From an uncultured Campylobacter sp. (GTDB lineage: Bacteria; Campylobacterota; Campylobacteria; Campylobacterales; Campylobacteraceae), in assembly GCF_938045465.1 (NCBI RefSeq), contig NZ_CALIBF010000204.1, positions 1-26,668 on the forward strand: 26,668 bases of DNA, in the 5' to 3' direction. This document shows, piece by piece, positions 14,252-21,698 of the stretch. The notes under the pieces were generated by a model. The model was not told the DNA's origin. It did not search any database and worked only from the letters and a program-made list of their open reading frames with translations. Positions within the stretch are counted from its first letter, which is position 1. Each line of letters opens with the position of its first letter. A program made the position numbers and the translations under genes.

Positions 14252-14728
14252 GCTTTGAAATTTATTTGGTCGAAATACGCATCGCGGTGGGTAAAATTTA
14301 GATAGGTAGGAGCTGAAATTTTAAAATAGCGGCGGGAAAATTTTAAATTTTAAACCTAGCGAGGAATTCCGGGCTCCGTAGGGCTTAAATTTTTAAAATT
14401 TAGACCTTAGCGGCTCAATCGAAATTTTAAAATTCAGGCGGGTCGCATTTAAGGGCGCATTTGTGGGATAGCGCATTGAAATTTTAAAATTTTAGCGAGC
14501 AAGCGGCGTTAAATTTAAATCGGGGCGGTAGAATTTTACGCTAAAATACGGCGCGGCGATATTTTGAAATTTCAAAATGCACGCTAAGCTTTAAAATTTA
14601 AACTCAGATGATTCTGCAAATTTTGCGACTATTTGAGAAAAGGTTGAGTTTTAAAATTTAAGCCCAAATGGCTATTTTAAGGCATATCGCAGGGCTTAAA
14701 TTTTACGCTCTGAAATTAGGAGAAAAGA
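14252..14728. other. 477-bp spacer inside the mla operon
   Basis: No gene is seen between mlaF and mlaD. The stretch has at least ten A/T words of the AAATTTTAAAAT type, including an 18-bp perfect palindrome at 14561-14578 (half-site ATTTTGAAA), separated by GC-richer linkers. The word GGGCTTAAATTTT occurs near 14377 and at 14692. Whether it holds a promoter for mlaD is unclear: no good TATAAT was found. Confidence 0.55.
14652..14705 (+). promoter_or_regulatory. 14-bp-stem hairpin just upstream of mlaD
   Basis: Arm TAAAATTTAAGCCC (14652-14665) is the exact reverse complement of GGGCTTAAATTTTA (14692-14705), with a 26-nt loop. The hairpin ends 12 bp before the mlaD Shine-Dalgarno (AGGAGA). 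It could attenuate transcription into mlaD, protect the 3' or 5' end of processed mRNA, or be a member of the AAATTT palindrome family without function. Confidence 0.5.
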
Positions 14729-15658
14729 TTGGAAAATAGAACTTCATACACGATAGTAGGCGCATTTGTTATGATTTGCGTCGCGGCTCTTACGGCATTT
14801 ATGTGGTGGATGCTTACAAAGACTGATCGCGGCGAGAGCTATCGCTCCTACTATATCCACACAAAAGAGCTTCCCGTAGGCATTAAGGAGAATTCCCAGG
14901 TTAAATTTATCGGCGTAAATGCGGGCATCATCAAAAGCATCGACTTTGCCGATATCGAAAATGCGATTATTGAGATTGAAATTTCGGTAAAAAGCAAGCT
15001 ACCGATCTCGCAAGATAGTGTTGCTAAGGTGGAATCTCAAGGCATCAGCGGAATCGCGTTTATAAATATCACGAAAGGAAGTGGCAAGCTTTTTCCGCCG
15101 AATGATAAAAAGCCGATAATTGCGCTGGATAAAACGCTTCTTGATAAAATCGGCTCCAAAGCCGAAGTTATCACCGATAGCGTGAGCGAGATGATCTTTA
15201 AGATTAACGGGCTGTTGTCTAAACAAAATACTGATAAAGTGGATAGAATTCTATCTTCGATGGATAAATTTAGCGCTGAGCTAAGTGATGATAAAAAATT
15301 CCAAAGCCTAGACGCACTGCTTGCTAACGTAAATACTCTCATAGCAAATTTAAACGAGCGCGAGAAGGAGCTGGACGCGCTGCTAGATAATCTAAACGCC
15401 TTTGCCGTGAGTGCTGCCAATCTATCGAATTCACTGGATAAAACCGCAGGCATCATCACTAAGCGTATCGATCGCGGCGAGTACAATCTAAAAGCGATCT
15501 TGGATCCTACGCTTGAGGAGGCAAAAAACACTCTTCGCGAGCTAAAAAAATCGCTTAGAGAATTCCAAGGCGCGATGTTTAGGCTAGAGGACAATCCTTA
15601 CGATTTCTTTTTCAAAGACACTTCTAAAGGCGCGGATCGCGACGATAAAAAGGAATAA
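14729..15658 (+). CDS. mlaD: MlaD-like MCE-domain protein
   Basis: 309-residue periplasmic substrate-binding component of the MCE lipid transporter, anchored by one N-terminal helix (about 8-30, TIVGAFVMICVAALTAFMWW). The MCE domain is at about 38-120 (ELPVGIKENSQVKFIGVNAGIIKSIDF...ISQDSVAKVESQGISGIAFINI). The remainder to about 285 is long and helical, with Leu/Asn heptad-like repeats (LDALLANVNTLIANLNEREKELDALLDNLNAF), as in MCE proteins that form hexameric rings with a helical barrel. Start is TTG at 14729, supported by AGGAGA about 5 nt upstream. The stop lies 2 bp before the lipoprotein gene. It corresponds to the MCE protein encoded beside iamAB in C. jejuni as I recall. Confidence 0.88.
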   Translation: MENRTSYTIVGAFVMICVAALTAFMWWMLTKTDRGESYRSYYIHTKELPVGIKENSQVKFIGVNAGIIKSIDFADIENAIIEIEISVKSKLPISQDSVAKVESQGISGIAFINITKGSGKLFPPNDKKPIIALDKTLLDKIGSKAEVITDSVSEMIFKINGLLSKQNTDKVDRILSSMDKFSAELSDDKKFQSLDALLANVNTLIANLNEREKELDALLDNLNAFAVSAANLSNSLDKTAGIITKRIDRGEYNLKAILDPTLEEAKNTLRELKKSLREFQGAMFRLEDNPYDFFFKDTSKGADRDDKKE

Positions 15659-15660
15659 AG

Positions 15661-16224
15661 ATGAAAAATTTTATAAAGTTTACGCTTGCTGCGACGCTGG
15701 CGGCGATATTTTTAGGCGGCTGCTTAGCCAAGCAGGCTAAGCCATACACTTACTACGAGCTGCGTTATGATCAAAAGCGCTGCGTAAATCCTAGCGGTGC
15801 GCGCAAAAATATCTTTATCGACACCATCACAGCGACCGATCTCGTCGATAGGCGGGATATTTTAATAGTGGATTTTAGAAACCGAACGCGGTTCGCAAGC
15901 GACGCCAAATTTATCACGATGCCTAGCGAAATGGTATATAAGGCGCTGCTAGATGCGGCATTTTCTACCTGCTCGCTAAATCCGATCTTCGTGCCAAAAG
16001 AGCGGGATTTGCGCCTAAAAACCAGTATCGTAGCGCTTCAGATCAATAACGATCAAGCAACCGTCACGATGGGATATGAAATTTTAAATTCTTTAGAAAG
16101 CATAAAATCTGGCATCGTCACTAAGCGCGTTTTCGTGCCTGATCCTAGCTCGCAAAGCATTTATAATGCTCTAAATTTAGCGCTTAATGAGAGCATAAAC
16201 GAAATTTTAAAGGCTCTTAGATGA
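15661..16224 (+). CDS. ABC-type transport auxiliary lipoprotein (PqiC/DUF330-like)
   Basis: 187-residue lipoprotein. The signal peptide MKNFIKFTLAATLAAIFLGGC has lipobox L-G-G-C with Cys at residue 21. The mature part begins LAKQAKPYTYYELRYDQ, like the 'YY-L' opening of the PqiC/DUF330 group that pairs with MCE systems, and has IDTITATDLVDRRDILI and LLDAAFSTCSLNPIFVP further on. Such lipoproteins sit in the outer membrane and are thought to complete the MCE lipid path. ATG at 15661 has AAGGAA about 7 nt upstream; the mlaD stop ends 2 bp before it. The stop overlaps the ruvA start by 4 bp (ATGA), linking lipid-transport genes to a DNA-repair gene. No MlaC-type soluble carrier is encoded here. 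Confidence 0.8.
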   Translation: MKNFIKFTLAATLAAIFLGGCLAKQAKPYTYYELRYDQKRCVNPSGARKNIFIDTITATDLVDRRDILIVDFRNRTRFASDAKFITMPSEMVYKALLDAAFSTCSLNPIFVPKERDLRLKTSIVALQINNDQATVTMGYEILNSLESIKSGIVTKRVFVPDPSSQSIYNALNLALNESINEILKALR

Positions 16225-16775
16225 TAGCAGCGATCGAAGGAATTATCACGCGCAAGGAGCCCACTGCTTGCGTCATTAAATGCGCTAGCGGCGTGAGCTA
16301 CGCCCTTTCATTGTCATTAAATACCTCCGCGAAGCTCACGCAGGGCAAGCTGACCGAGCTCGCGTGCGTTCAAATTCTGCGCGAGGATGCCGATTCGCTG
16401 TATGGGTTTTTAGACGAGAGCGAAAAAAAGATGTTTGAAACTCTAATCAAGCTTAGCGGTGTAGGTGCAAGCACGGCGATGGCGGTTTGTTCGACGCTCG
16501 CTCCGCAGGATTTCGCGCGTTGCGTAGCTACGGGGGATGCTGCGACGCTAACTTCAGTTCCGGGTATCGGCTCAAAGACCGCTAGACGGATCATTGCCGA
16601 ACTAGGCGATGCGAAGCTAATGGAATTCGGTCCTAGCGAGACTTATAAAAATGAAGCGGCGTCCGCGCTACAAAGCCTTGGATTTAAGCGCGATAAGATC
16701 AATCAAATCTTAGCGGGATGCAGCAGCACGAATACGTCAGATCTTGTCAAAGAGGCGTTAAAAAAATTAGCGTAG
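16221..16775 (+). CDS. ruvA: Holliday junction branch migration protein RuvA
   Basis: 184-residue DNA-binding subunit that holds the Holliday junction and loads the RuvB motor in recombinational repair. Domain I (OB fold) is at 1 to about 65 (MIAAIEGIITRKEPTACVIKCASGVSYAL). Domain II has two helix-hairpin-helix motifs: KLSGVGASTAMAV (about 75-87) and LTSVPGIGSKTARRIIAEL (about 109-127). Domain III is the C-terminal helical part (EAASALQSLGFKRDKINQIL), which binds RuvB. Length and order are normal. ATG at 16221 overlaps the lipoprotein stop. It has no obvious Shine-Dalgarno of its own beyond AAAGG about 8 nt upstream, so coupling is likely. Followed by ddl after 23 bp. Confidence 0.96.
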   Translation: MIAAIEGIITRKEPTACVIKCASGVSYALSLSLNTSAKLTQGKLTELACVQILREDADSLYGFLDESEKKMFETLIKLSGVGASTAMAVCSTLAPQDFARCVATGDAATLTSVPGIGSKTARRIIAELGDAKLMEFGPSETYKNEAASALQSLGFKRDKINQILAGCSSTNTSDLVKEALKKLA

Positions 16776-16798
16776 AAAATAAAATTTGAAGGAAAGCA

Positions 16799-17830
16799 AT
16801 GAAATTTGGCATAGTTTTTGGAGCTCAAAGCTACGAGCACGAAGTAAGTATCATCTCGGCAATTGCCGTCAAAAATGCCCTAAAAGGCTGGGACTTGGAG
16901 TTTGTATTTTGCGATAAAAATCGTAAATTTTACCGCATCGATGATAAAAATATGCGCGCGGCATATTTTAAGCAGGGCGGCTATGCTAAAGCAAAAGAGC
17001 TTAGCATCGGTGTGGGCGGATTTTTTGAGAGCGGAATGTTTAGCAAAAGCATGCTAGAAGTCGGCACATATATCAATCTAATCCACGGCTGCGACGGCGA
17101 GGATGGCAAAATGGCAGCGCTATTTGAGTTTTTTGGCATCCCTTACATAGGCCCTCGCATAGAAGCTAGCGTTCTAAGTTATAATAAAATTTTAACCAAG
17201 CACCTAGCCGCAATCGCAAATGTAAAAACCCTGCCGTATGAGATCGTAAATCGTACTAGTCTGCCTAATTTTAATTTTCCGATCATCGTTAAGCCCGCTC
17301 ATTTGGGCTCTAGCATCGGAATTTCGATAGCCAAGAACGAAAGCGAGTTTAGCTATGCGCTGGATCAGGCTTTTGAGCTGGACGATAGCGCGATCGTAGA
17401 GCCATACTGGGAAAACGTAAAGGAATTCAATCTCGCAGGCGCTAAAATAGACGGCAAAATCGTATTTTCAAACATCGAAGAGCCAAAAAAAGAGGGCTAT
17501 TTAAATTTCGATCGTAAATATTTGGATTTTTCGCGTAGTGGCGCGATAGAGCCCGCTCGTCCTGGCGCTTTGCTAGAGGGCAAGATGAAAGATGCCTTTA
17601 CGTGGCTTTATAACGCAGGATCATTCGATGGCGCGCTAATTCGCTGCGATTTTTTTGAAAAAGAGGGTGAAATTTATTTAAACGAGATAAATCCAAACCC
17701 AGGCAGCCTCGCAAACTACCTATTTGATGATTTCTCCGAGGTCTTAGCAGCTCTTGCTTCGTCGCTGCCGCCGATGAGGCAGATCCCTGTAAGCTACGAG
17801 CTGATCACCAAAATCATCGCTAATAAGTAG
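16799..17830 (+). CDS. ddl: D-alanine--D-alanine ligase
   Basis: ATP-grasp enzyme that joins two D-alanines for the peptidoglycan stem peptide; 343 residues, normal for epsilonproteobacteria. The opening MKFGIVFGAQSYEHEVSIISA carries the family E-x-E-V-S motif. The central IIVKPAHLGSSIGIS is the ATP-grasp flexible loop region. NEINPNPGSLANYLFDD near the C-terminus holds the metal-binding E/N and the substrate-binding GS. The usual H-G-x-x-G-E-D-G is seen as HGCDGEDG. Start is ATG at 16799 with AAGGAAAG about 5-6 nt upstream. A perfect stem-loop follows the stop. Its product dipeptide is used by MurF, encoded in the same region. Confidence 0.95.
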   Translation: MKFGIVFGAQSYEHEVSIISAIAVKNALKGWDLEFVFCDKNRKFYRIDDKNMRAAYFKQGGYAKAKELSIGVGGFFESGMFSKSMLEVGTYINLIHGCDGEDGKMAALFEFFGIPYIGPRIEASVLSYNKILTKHLAAIANVKTLPYEIVNRTSLPNFNFPIIVKPAHLGSSIGISIAKNESEFSYALDQAFELDDSAIVEPYWENVKEFNLAGAKIDGKIVFSNIEEPKKEGYLNFDRKYLDFSRSGAIEPARPGALLEGKMKDAFTWLYNAGSFDGALIRCDFFEKEGEIYLNEINPNPGSLANYLFDDFSEVLAALASSLPPMRQIPVSYELITKIIANK

Positions 17831-17839
17831 CCAATCGTT

Positions 17840-17873
17840 TAAAATTTTACGCTAAATTTTGCGTAAAATTTTA
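17840..17873 (+). terminator. 13-bp-stem hairpin between ddl and the Phd-like gene
   Basis: Arms TAAAATTTTACGC (17840-17852) and GCGTAAAATTTTA (17861-17873) are exact reverse complements around the 8-nt loop TAAATTTT. The hairpin ends 17 bp before the ATG of the Phd-like gene. It has T-rich sequence in the distal arm but no T-run after it (CCCC follows). It may weaken read-through from ddl or stabilise the ddl mRNA end. Terminator function is inference. Confidence 0.45.
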
Positions 17874-17890
17874 CCCCAAAAGGTCGAGTT

Positions 17891-18109
17891 ATGATAAATC
17901 AAGACGAAATTTACACCGCTACCGAGATCGTGCGCAACTTCAGCACCGTTTTAAACAAGATCAAAAACCAAGAGATCAAAAAAGCCCTGATCGTCAAAAA
18001 CAATAAATTTGAAGCCGTGATGATCAGCATGAGCGAGTTTGAGCGGCTCGAAAAGGCAGTCGAGCTACTCAAGGCCGTTTACGCCAAAAGGAGCGGTGGT
18101 GGCGAGTAA
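17891..18109 (+). CDS. Phd/YefM-family antitoxin-like protein (no toxin partner)
   Basis: 72-residue protein. The N-terminus DEIYTATEIVRNFSTVLNKIKNQEIKKALIVKNNKFEAVMISMSEFERLE has the Phd/YefM layout: a T-A-T-E-(I/L)-x-R-N-F start of the DNA-binding domain, a K-N-x-x-(F/P)-x-A-V-(M/I)-(I/V)-S strand, and an E-(F/Y)-E-x-L-(E) helix. In the family this binds operator DNA, and the C-terminal tail neutralises a Doc or RelE/YoeB toxin. No toxin gene is adjacent: ddl is upstream and an alpha/beta hydrolase overlaps its 3' end by 11 bp. ATG at 17891 has AAAAGG about 7-8 nt upstream. I recall a small gene at the same place in C. jejuni, so it may have a housekeeping role. Possibly a local transcription regulator. 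Confidence 0.75.
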   Translation: MINQDEIYTATEIVRNFSTVLNKIKNQEIKKALIVKNNKFEAVMISMSEFERLEKAVELLKAVYAKRSGGGE

Positions 18110-18830
18110 GGAGCTCGTCTGCGGAGGCGAGAGCTACAAGATTAGCTACGAAATTTCAAATCTGCAGCGCACCGAATATATTTTGGTGTTGCACGGCTGG
18201 GGTGCAAACAAAGCGCTTATGTCTCGGGTTTTTGCGGATAAATTCCGCCGTTACGCGATAGTGTGCGTCGATCTGCCGGGATTCGGCGCCAGCTCGCAGC
18301 CCGCACGCGCCCTTGGCAGCAAGGATTACGCGGAGATTATGCGCGCCTTTATCGCAGCTTTTGGCAAACAGCCCGCCGCGATTATGGGGCACAGCTTCGG
18401 CGGCAAGATCGCCGCATTGCTGGCTCCGCGCAATCTCATACTGCTAAGCAGCGCCGGTATCATCGAGCCGAAACCCCTTGTAGTGCGCGCCAAAATCGCG
18501 ATTTTTAAAATTTTAAAAAGACTTGGTCTGGCGGGGCTTTGGCGCGCGTTTGCAAGCAAGGATGCCGCAGGTATGAGCAAGACGATGTATGAGACGCTAA
18601 AAAACGTCGTAAATGAGGACTTTCGCGATATTTTTTCCGCGCTAAGCCCGCAAAATGCGCTCATCTTTTGGGGCAAGGACGATCGCGCCACTAGCCTAAA
18701 AAGCGGCGAGCTGATCCATTCGCTCGTTAAAAATAGCAAATTTTATCCGCTGGCGGGGGATCACTTTTTCTTTTTGCAGAACGCGGATTTTATTGGCGAT
18801 CAGATCGAAAAGGAGCTTGGCGGCAGCTAA
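18099..18830 (+). CDS. alpha/beta hydrolase
   Basis: 243-residue alpha/beta-hydrolase-fold protein. The oxyanion-hole motif LHGWG lies at about 31-35, the nucleophile elbow GHSFGG has Ser at about 99, an acidic residue is in WGKDDRAT at about 194-195, and the catalytic His is in AGDHFFF at about 222: a complete triad. No signal peptide is visible, so it is probably cytosolic. The frame is open back to 18039, inside the Phd-like gene, but GTG at 18099 has AAAAGGAG 5 nt upstream and is the best start; it overlaps the Phd-like stop by 11 bp. Substrate unknown. Its place between ddl and murF is shared, as I recall, with C. jejuni, which hints at an envelope-related job. Confidence 0.8.
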   Translation: MASKELVCGGESYKISYEISNLQRTEYILVLHGWGANKALMSRVFADKFRRYAIVCVDLPGFGASSQPARALGSKDYAEIMRAFIAAFGKQPAAIMGHSFGGKIAALLAPRNLILLSSAGIIEPKPLVVRAKIAIFKILKRLGLAGLWRAFASKDAAGMSKTMYETLKNVVNEDFRDIFSALSPQNALIFWGKDDRATSLKSGELIHSLVKNSKFYPLAGDHFFFLQNADFIGDQIEKELGGS

Positions 18831-19670
18831 ATTTAACGATTTGGCGCCGCGCAAGGTTAAAACAAGACGCGATTTGGTGTAAATTTTAAAATTTAGTCGC
18901 GAAATTTTAGCGCCGCTAAAAATCGCGCTTTAGTTGCAAAAACAGATCGCGCGAATGTAAGAGCGAGGTATAGTTTTAAAACGTTTTATTGCGGCGCTTT
19001 AGTGCAGTTCTCCCGCGTTTTAAAATTTTGCAATCTGTTTTCGCCAAAGATCGCAAGCCGAAGCGTAAATTTAAACATAAAAGTCGCGCGTATGCGTTTA
19101 AATTTAGCAGCACAAAATCCGCTCTTTGGGCACGTAGTATAAAACGCAAAGCTCAAAATTACAGCGCGCCGCGTTAAATTTTAAAATTTAACGCCGTAGT
19201 GGGTCGTTTCTGCTCTGTGTTTGCGGCAGCCGTACGAGACACGGCGAAACCGTGTGTGTGCACCGAAAAGCGGGTGTTTAATTTAGTCGCAGGTCGCATA
19301 ACCGCGCTATGTATTTGCTGCGACAGAAGGCCTATGTGCCGTAAATGATGCAAATCATCGCGCGAGATAGGGCGCTATATCGCAATATACGCAGCGTGCG
19401 AAAATTTCAGGTCGCGAAAGATAGATACGGCGCAGTATCGAAGACGCAGACGCCGCGCGGCAGCGTAAATTTATCTAGTGTGGCTCGTGCAGCTTACGCG
19501 AGCGCGTGAATTTGCGAGCTAGCGAATTTTGTAAAAATAGAATTTGCAAAGCGAGAATTCGTAAAATTTGCAAATGAAGCCGAATGCCGGTGGCCCAACG
19601 AGCTCGCCGCATCTTGCCCGCACAGGCGCGCAAAGCAGGCGCCTAAACTTATAAAAAGGAATTTTAAAAG
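18831..19670. other. 840-bp spacer upstream of murF
   Basis: No convincing gene. The frame 18989-19177 lacks a Shine-Dalgarno and is Lys/Arg/Ser-rich, following the DNA. Contents: TAAATTTTAAAATTTA near 18880, a 24-bp perfect palindrome at 19171-19194, a small ACACGG-CGAAA-CCGTGT hairpin at 19239-19255, and a GC-richer stretch around 19270-19480 with the word GCGCTATATCGCA, also present near 9155 in the msbA-cysS spacer. Near 19651 TTATAAA and AAAAAGGA precede murF. Confidence 0.5.
19171..19194. repeat. 24-bp perfect palindrome
   Basis: The half-site GCGTTAAATTTT is followed directly by its exact reverse complement (AAAATTTAACGC). It has no loop, so as DNA it resembles an operator-like dyad; as RNA it would form only a strained hairpin. 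Flanking bases do not extend it. Confidence 0.6.
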
Positions 19671-21449
19671 ATGAATATAATATTTTTGATCGCGCACGCG
19701 GCATTCGTCCTACTGCTGGGCTTTTATCTGATCACCTGCCTGCAGTGGTTTTCGTATAAGCCTGCGCGCATCATCTTTCACTTCACCAAACCCGCGTGGC
19801 ACCTCTATTTTTTGATTTTGCCGTTAGCGGCGTATCTTGGCTGCGAGGTCGCGGCGAGCCTCTGCGCGGCTAAATTCGGCGCCGCGTCCCTCTATGCTCT
19901 GCACGCCGCTAAAATTCTAATCGTCGCGGTCTATGCGCTAGCGCTTTATTTTTGGCAAAGAGGGCTAGATAAAAAGCTCGTCTTTACGCCGCGCGTGAAG
20001 CGATTTTTTGCGATTTTGGCACTCTGTGCGTTTGGCTTCAGCGCCGTGTTTTATGCCGCAGAAGCTCCGATTTTGCCGATATTTTTACCGCTTGGCGCCG
20101 CTCTTGTGGCGAGCTTTGCTTACGAGCAAGCGCAGGCTGCGAAATTTAAGGCCGCCGCACGCAAAAAACTAGCCCAGATGCCCTCGCTTACGATCATTCA
20201 GATCACCGCGAGCTACGGCAAGACGAGCATTAAAAATTTCTTGTATCAAATTTTAAAAAGCGACTTTCGCTGCTACAAGACGCCGCGCTCGGTAAATACG
20301 CTAGCGGGGCTAGTGCGCGACATAAACGAGGCGCTGCCCGCAGATACGCAGATCTACATCGCCGAAGCAGGCGCCAGGCTAATCGGCGACATCGCCGAGA
20401 TCACCGAGTTTTTGGCGCCGCAGATCGTCGTCGTGGGCGAGATCGGCGCGCAACACATCGAGTATTTCAAAAGCATCGAAAATATCCGCAAAACCAAGCT
20501 TGAAGCGCTAACAAGCGTGCGGCTAAAGCATGCGTTTTTGCACAGCTCCACGCAAAAAGGCGCGGACGAGCGCGTCACGATCTATGACGAGGGGCTGGAA
20601 ATTTGCGGCGCGGATCTGGACGGAATAAAATTTAGCCTTAGCTTGAGCGATGATGAAAGCGGTGCGAGCAGAGAAAATTCTGCGCTGCACGTAGGCACAT
20701 CTGCCGCAGAGGGCGAAGGGCAGGGCGATTTGAGCCTAGATACAGGCAGCGCGATATACGCGGAAAAAGACAAAAATTCTAAAAATTACGGCGCCGATTT
20801 TGACGATGCAAATTCCATATCCTGCGCCGAACGGAGCGAGCAAGAATTTTACGAACAAGCCGCCCGTGCCGCTAGCGACGATAAAATTTGCAGCGACAAA
20901 GAGCGGGGCTCGCAAGAGGCTCCAAACGGGCGGAGAGAGCTATGCGAGAGGCATGAGTTTTTTGCGCCTATTTTGGGTAAATTTAACGCCGCAAATCTCG
21001 CCGCATGTATAAAGATCGCGCGATTTTTAGGGCTTAGCGCAGATAAGATCAAAAGCCGCGTCGCGCACGTAAGCGCCGTCGAGCACCGCCTCGCGCGGCT
21101 CGATGCGGGCGGCAAGATCATCATCGACGATAGCTTCAACGGCAATCTAAGCGGCATGCTGCAAAGCTACGAGCTGATGCGAAGCTACGGCGGGCGCAAG
21201 GTCATCATCACGCCGGGCATCGTCGAGAGCACGCGCGAGGACAACGAGACGCTCGCCGCCAAGATCGATGAAATTTTTGATCTCGCGATCATCACGGGCG
21301 AGCTAAATTCCGAGGTGCTGCAAAGCAGGATAGATCCAAAAAAGACTATCGTTTTGAAAGACAAGCGCGATTTGCAGCGGGTTTTGAGCGAAAATACGCA
21401 CGGCGGCGATCTGATTTTGTTTTCAAACGACGCGCCGAGCTTCATTTAA
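19671..21449 (+). CDS. murF: UDP-N-acetylmuramoyl-tripeptide--D-Ala-D-Ala ligase MurF, with membrane domain and insert
   Basis: Mur ligase adding D-Ala-D-Ala to UDP-MurNAc-tripeptide; 592 residues, over 100 more than I expect for Campylobacter MurF. Residues 1 to about 150 hold four or five hydrophobic segments, an N-terminal membrane domain known in epsilonproteobacterial MurF. The ATP loop is TASYGKTS (179-186) in ITASYGKTSIKNFL. Later motifs are NAANLAAC (439-446), EHRL (471-474) and DDSFNGN (486-492, the DDSYNAN motif). Between about 326 and 427 lies a low-complexity, acidic Ser/Ala/Asp/Glu/Gly-rich stretch inside the central domain, which I do not know from the family. It is in frame and breaks no motif. 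ATG at 19671 has AAAAAGGA about 10 nt upstream. It probably acts at the membrane near MraY. Confidence 0.9.
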   Translation: MNIIFLIAHAAFVLLLGFYLITCLQWFSYKPARIIFHFTKPAWHLYFLILPLAAYLGCEVAASLCAAKFGAASLYALHAAKILIVAVYALALYFWQRGLDKKLVFTPRVKRFFAILALCAFGFSAVFYAAEAPILPIFLPLGAALVASFAYEQAQAAKFKAAARKKLAQMPSLTIIQITASYGKTSIKNFLYQILKSDFRCYKTPRSVNTLAGLVRDINEALPADTQIYIAEAGARLIGDIAEITEFLAPQIVVVGEIGAQHIEYFKSIENIRKTKLEALTSVRLKHAFLHSSTQKGADERVTIYDEGLEICGADLDGIKFSLSLSDDESGASRENSALHVGTSAAEGEGQGDLSLDTGSAIYAEKDKNSKNYGADFDDANSISCAERSEQEFYEQAARAASDDKICSDKERGSQEAPNGRRELCERHEFFAPILGKFNAANLAACIKIARFLGLSADKIKSRVAHVSAVEHRLARLDAGGKIIIDDSFNGNLSGMLQSYELMRSYGGRKVIITPGIVESTREDNETLAAKIDEIFDLAIITGELNSEVLQSRIDPKKTIVLKDKRDLQRVLSENTHGGDLILFSNDAPSFI

Positions 21450-21698
21450 GCGGCTTTGGCGATACGGCTTGCTTCGCCCGGCGGCATACGGCGCGATTTG
21501 GTTGGGCGCGTTTTTTAGACAAAAGACTTTGAGCGGGTGCGGCGAGCGACTTAAAATAGTATGATCTATCGGGCGATTAGTTTGAGCTGCATCGCGATCT
21601 GTTTAAATAAAAGTCCTGTGCGGCAAAATTTTAGCGCGCCGTTATAAAATCGTAATCTCGCGCGCGATTAAATTTACGATCAAATTTAAAGGAAAGCT
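21450..21698. other. 249-bp spacer after murF
   Basis: No gene. A weak terminator-like hairpin is at 21492-21516. TATGAT at 21560-21565 and a TATAAAAT at about 21643 could be -10 boxes for the AlkD-like gene. A bulged hairpin with arms ATCGTAATC (21649-21657) and GATTA...TTACGAT (21666-21680) lies just before its Shine-Dalgarno. Confidence 0.4.
21492..21516 (+). terminator. weak terminator candidate after murF
   Basis: CGCG (21492-21495) and CGCG (21507-21510) can pair around an 11-nt loop, followed directly by TTTTTT (21511-21516). The stem is only 4 bp, so this is a modest candidate for ending the rightward mla-ruvA-ddl-murF transcript. Confidence 0.3.

Noticed and set aside
18989..19177. 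62-codon plus-strand frame upstream of murF
   Set aside because: Lys/Arg/Ser-rich, no Shine-Dalgarno, ends in the 24-bp palindrome.
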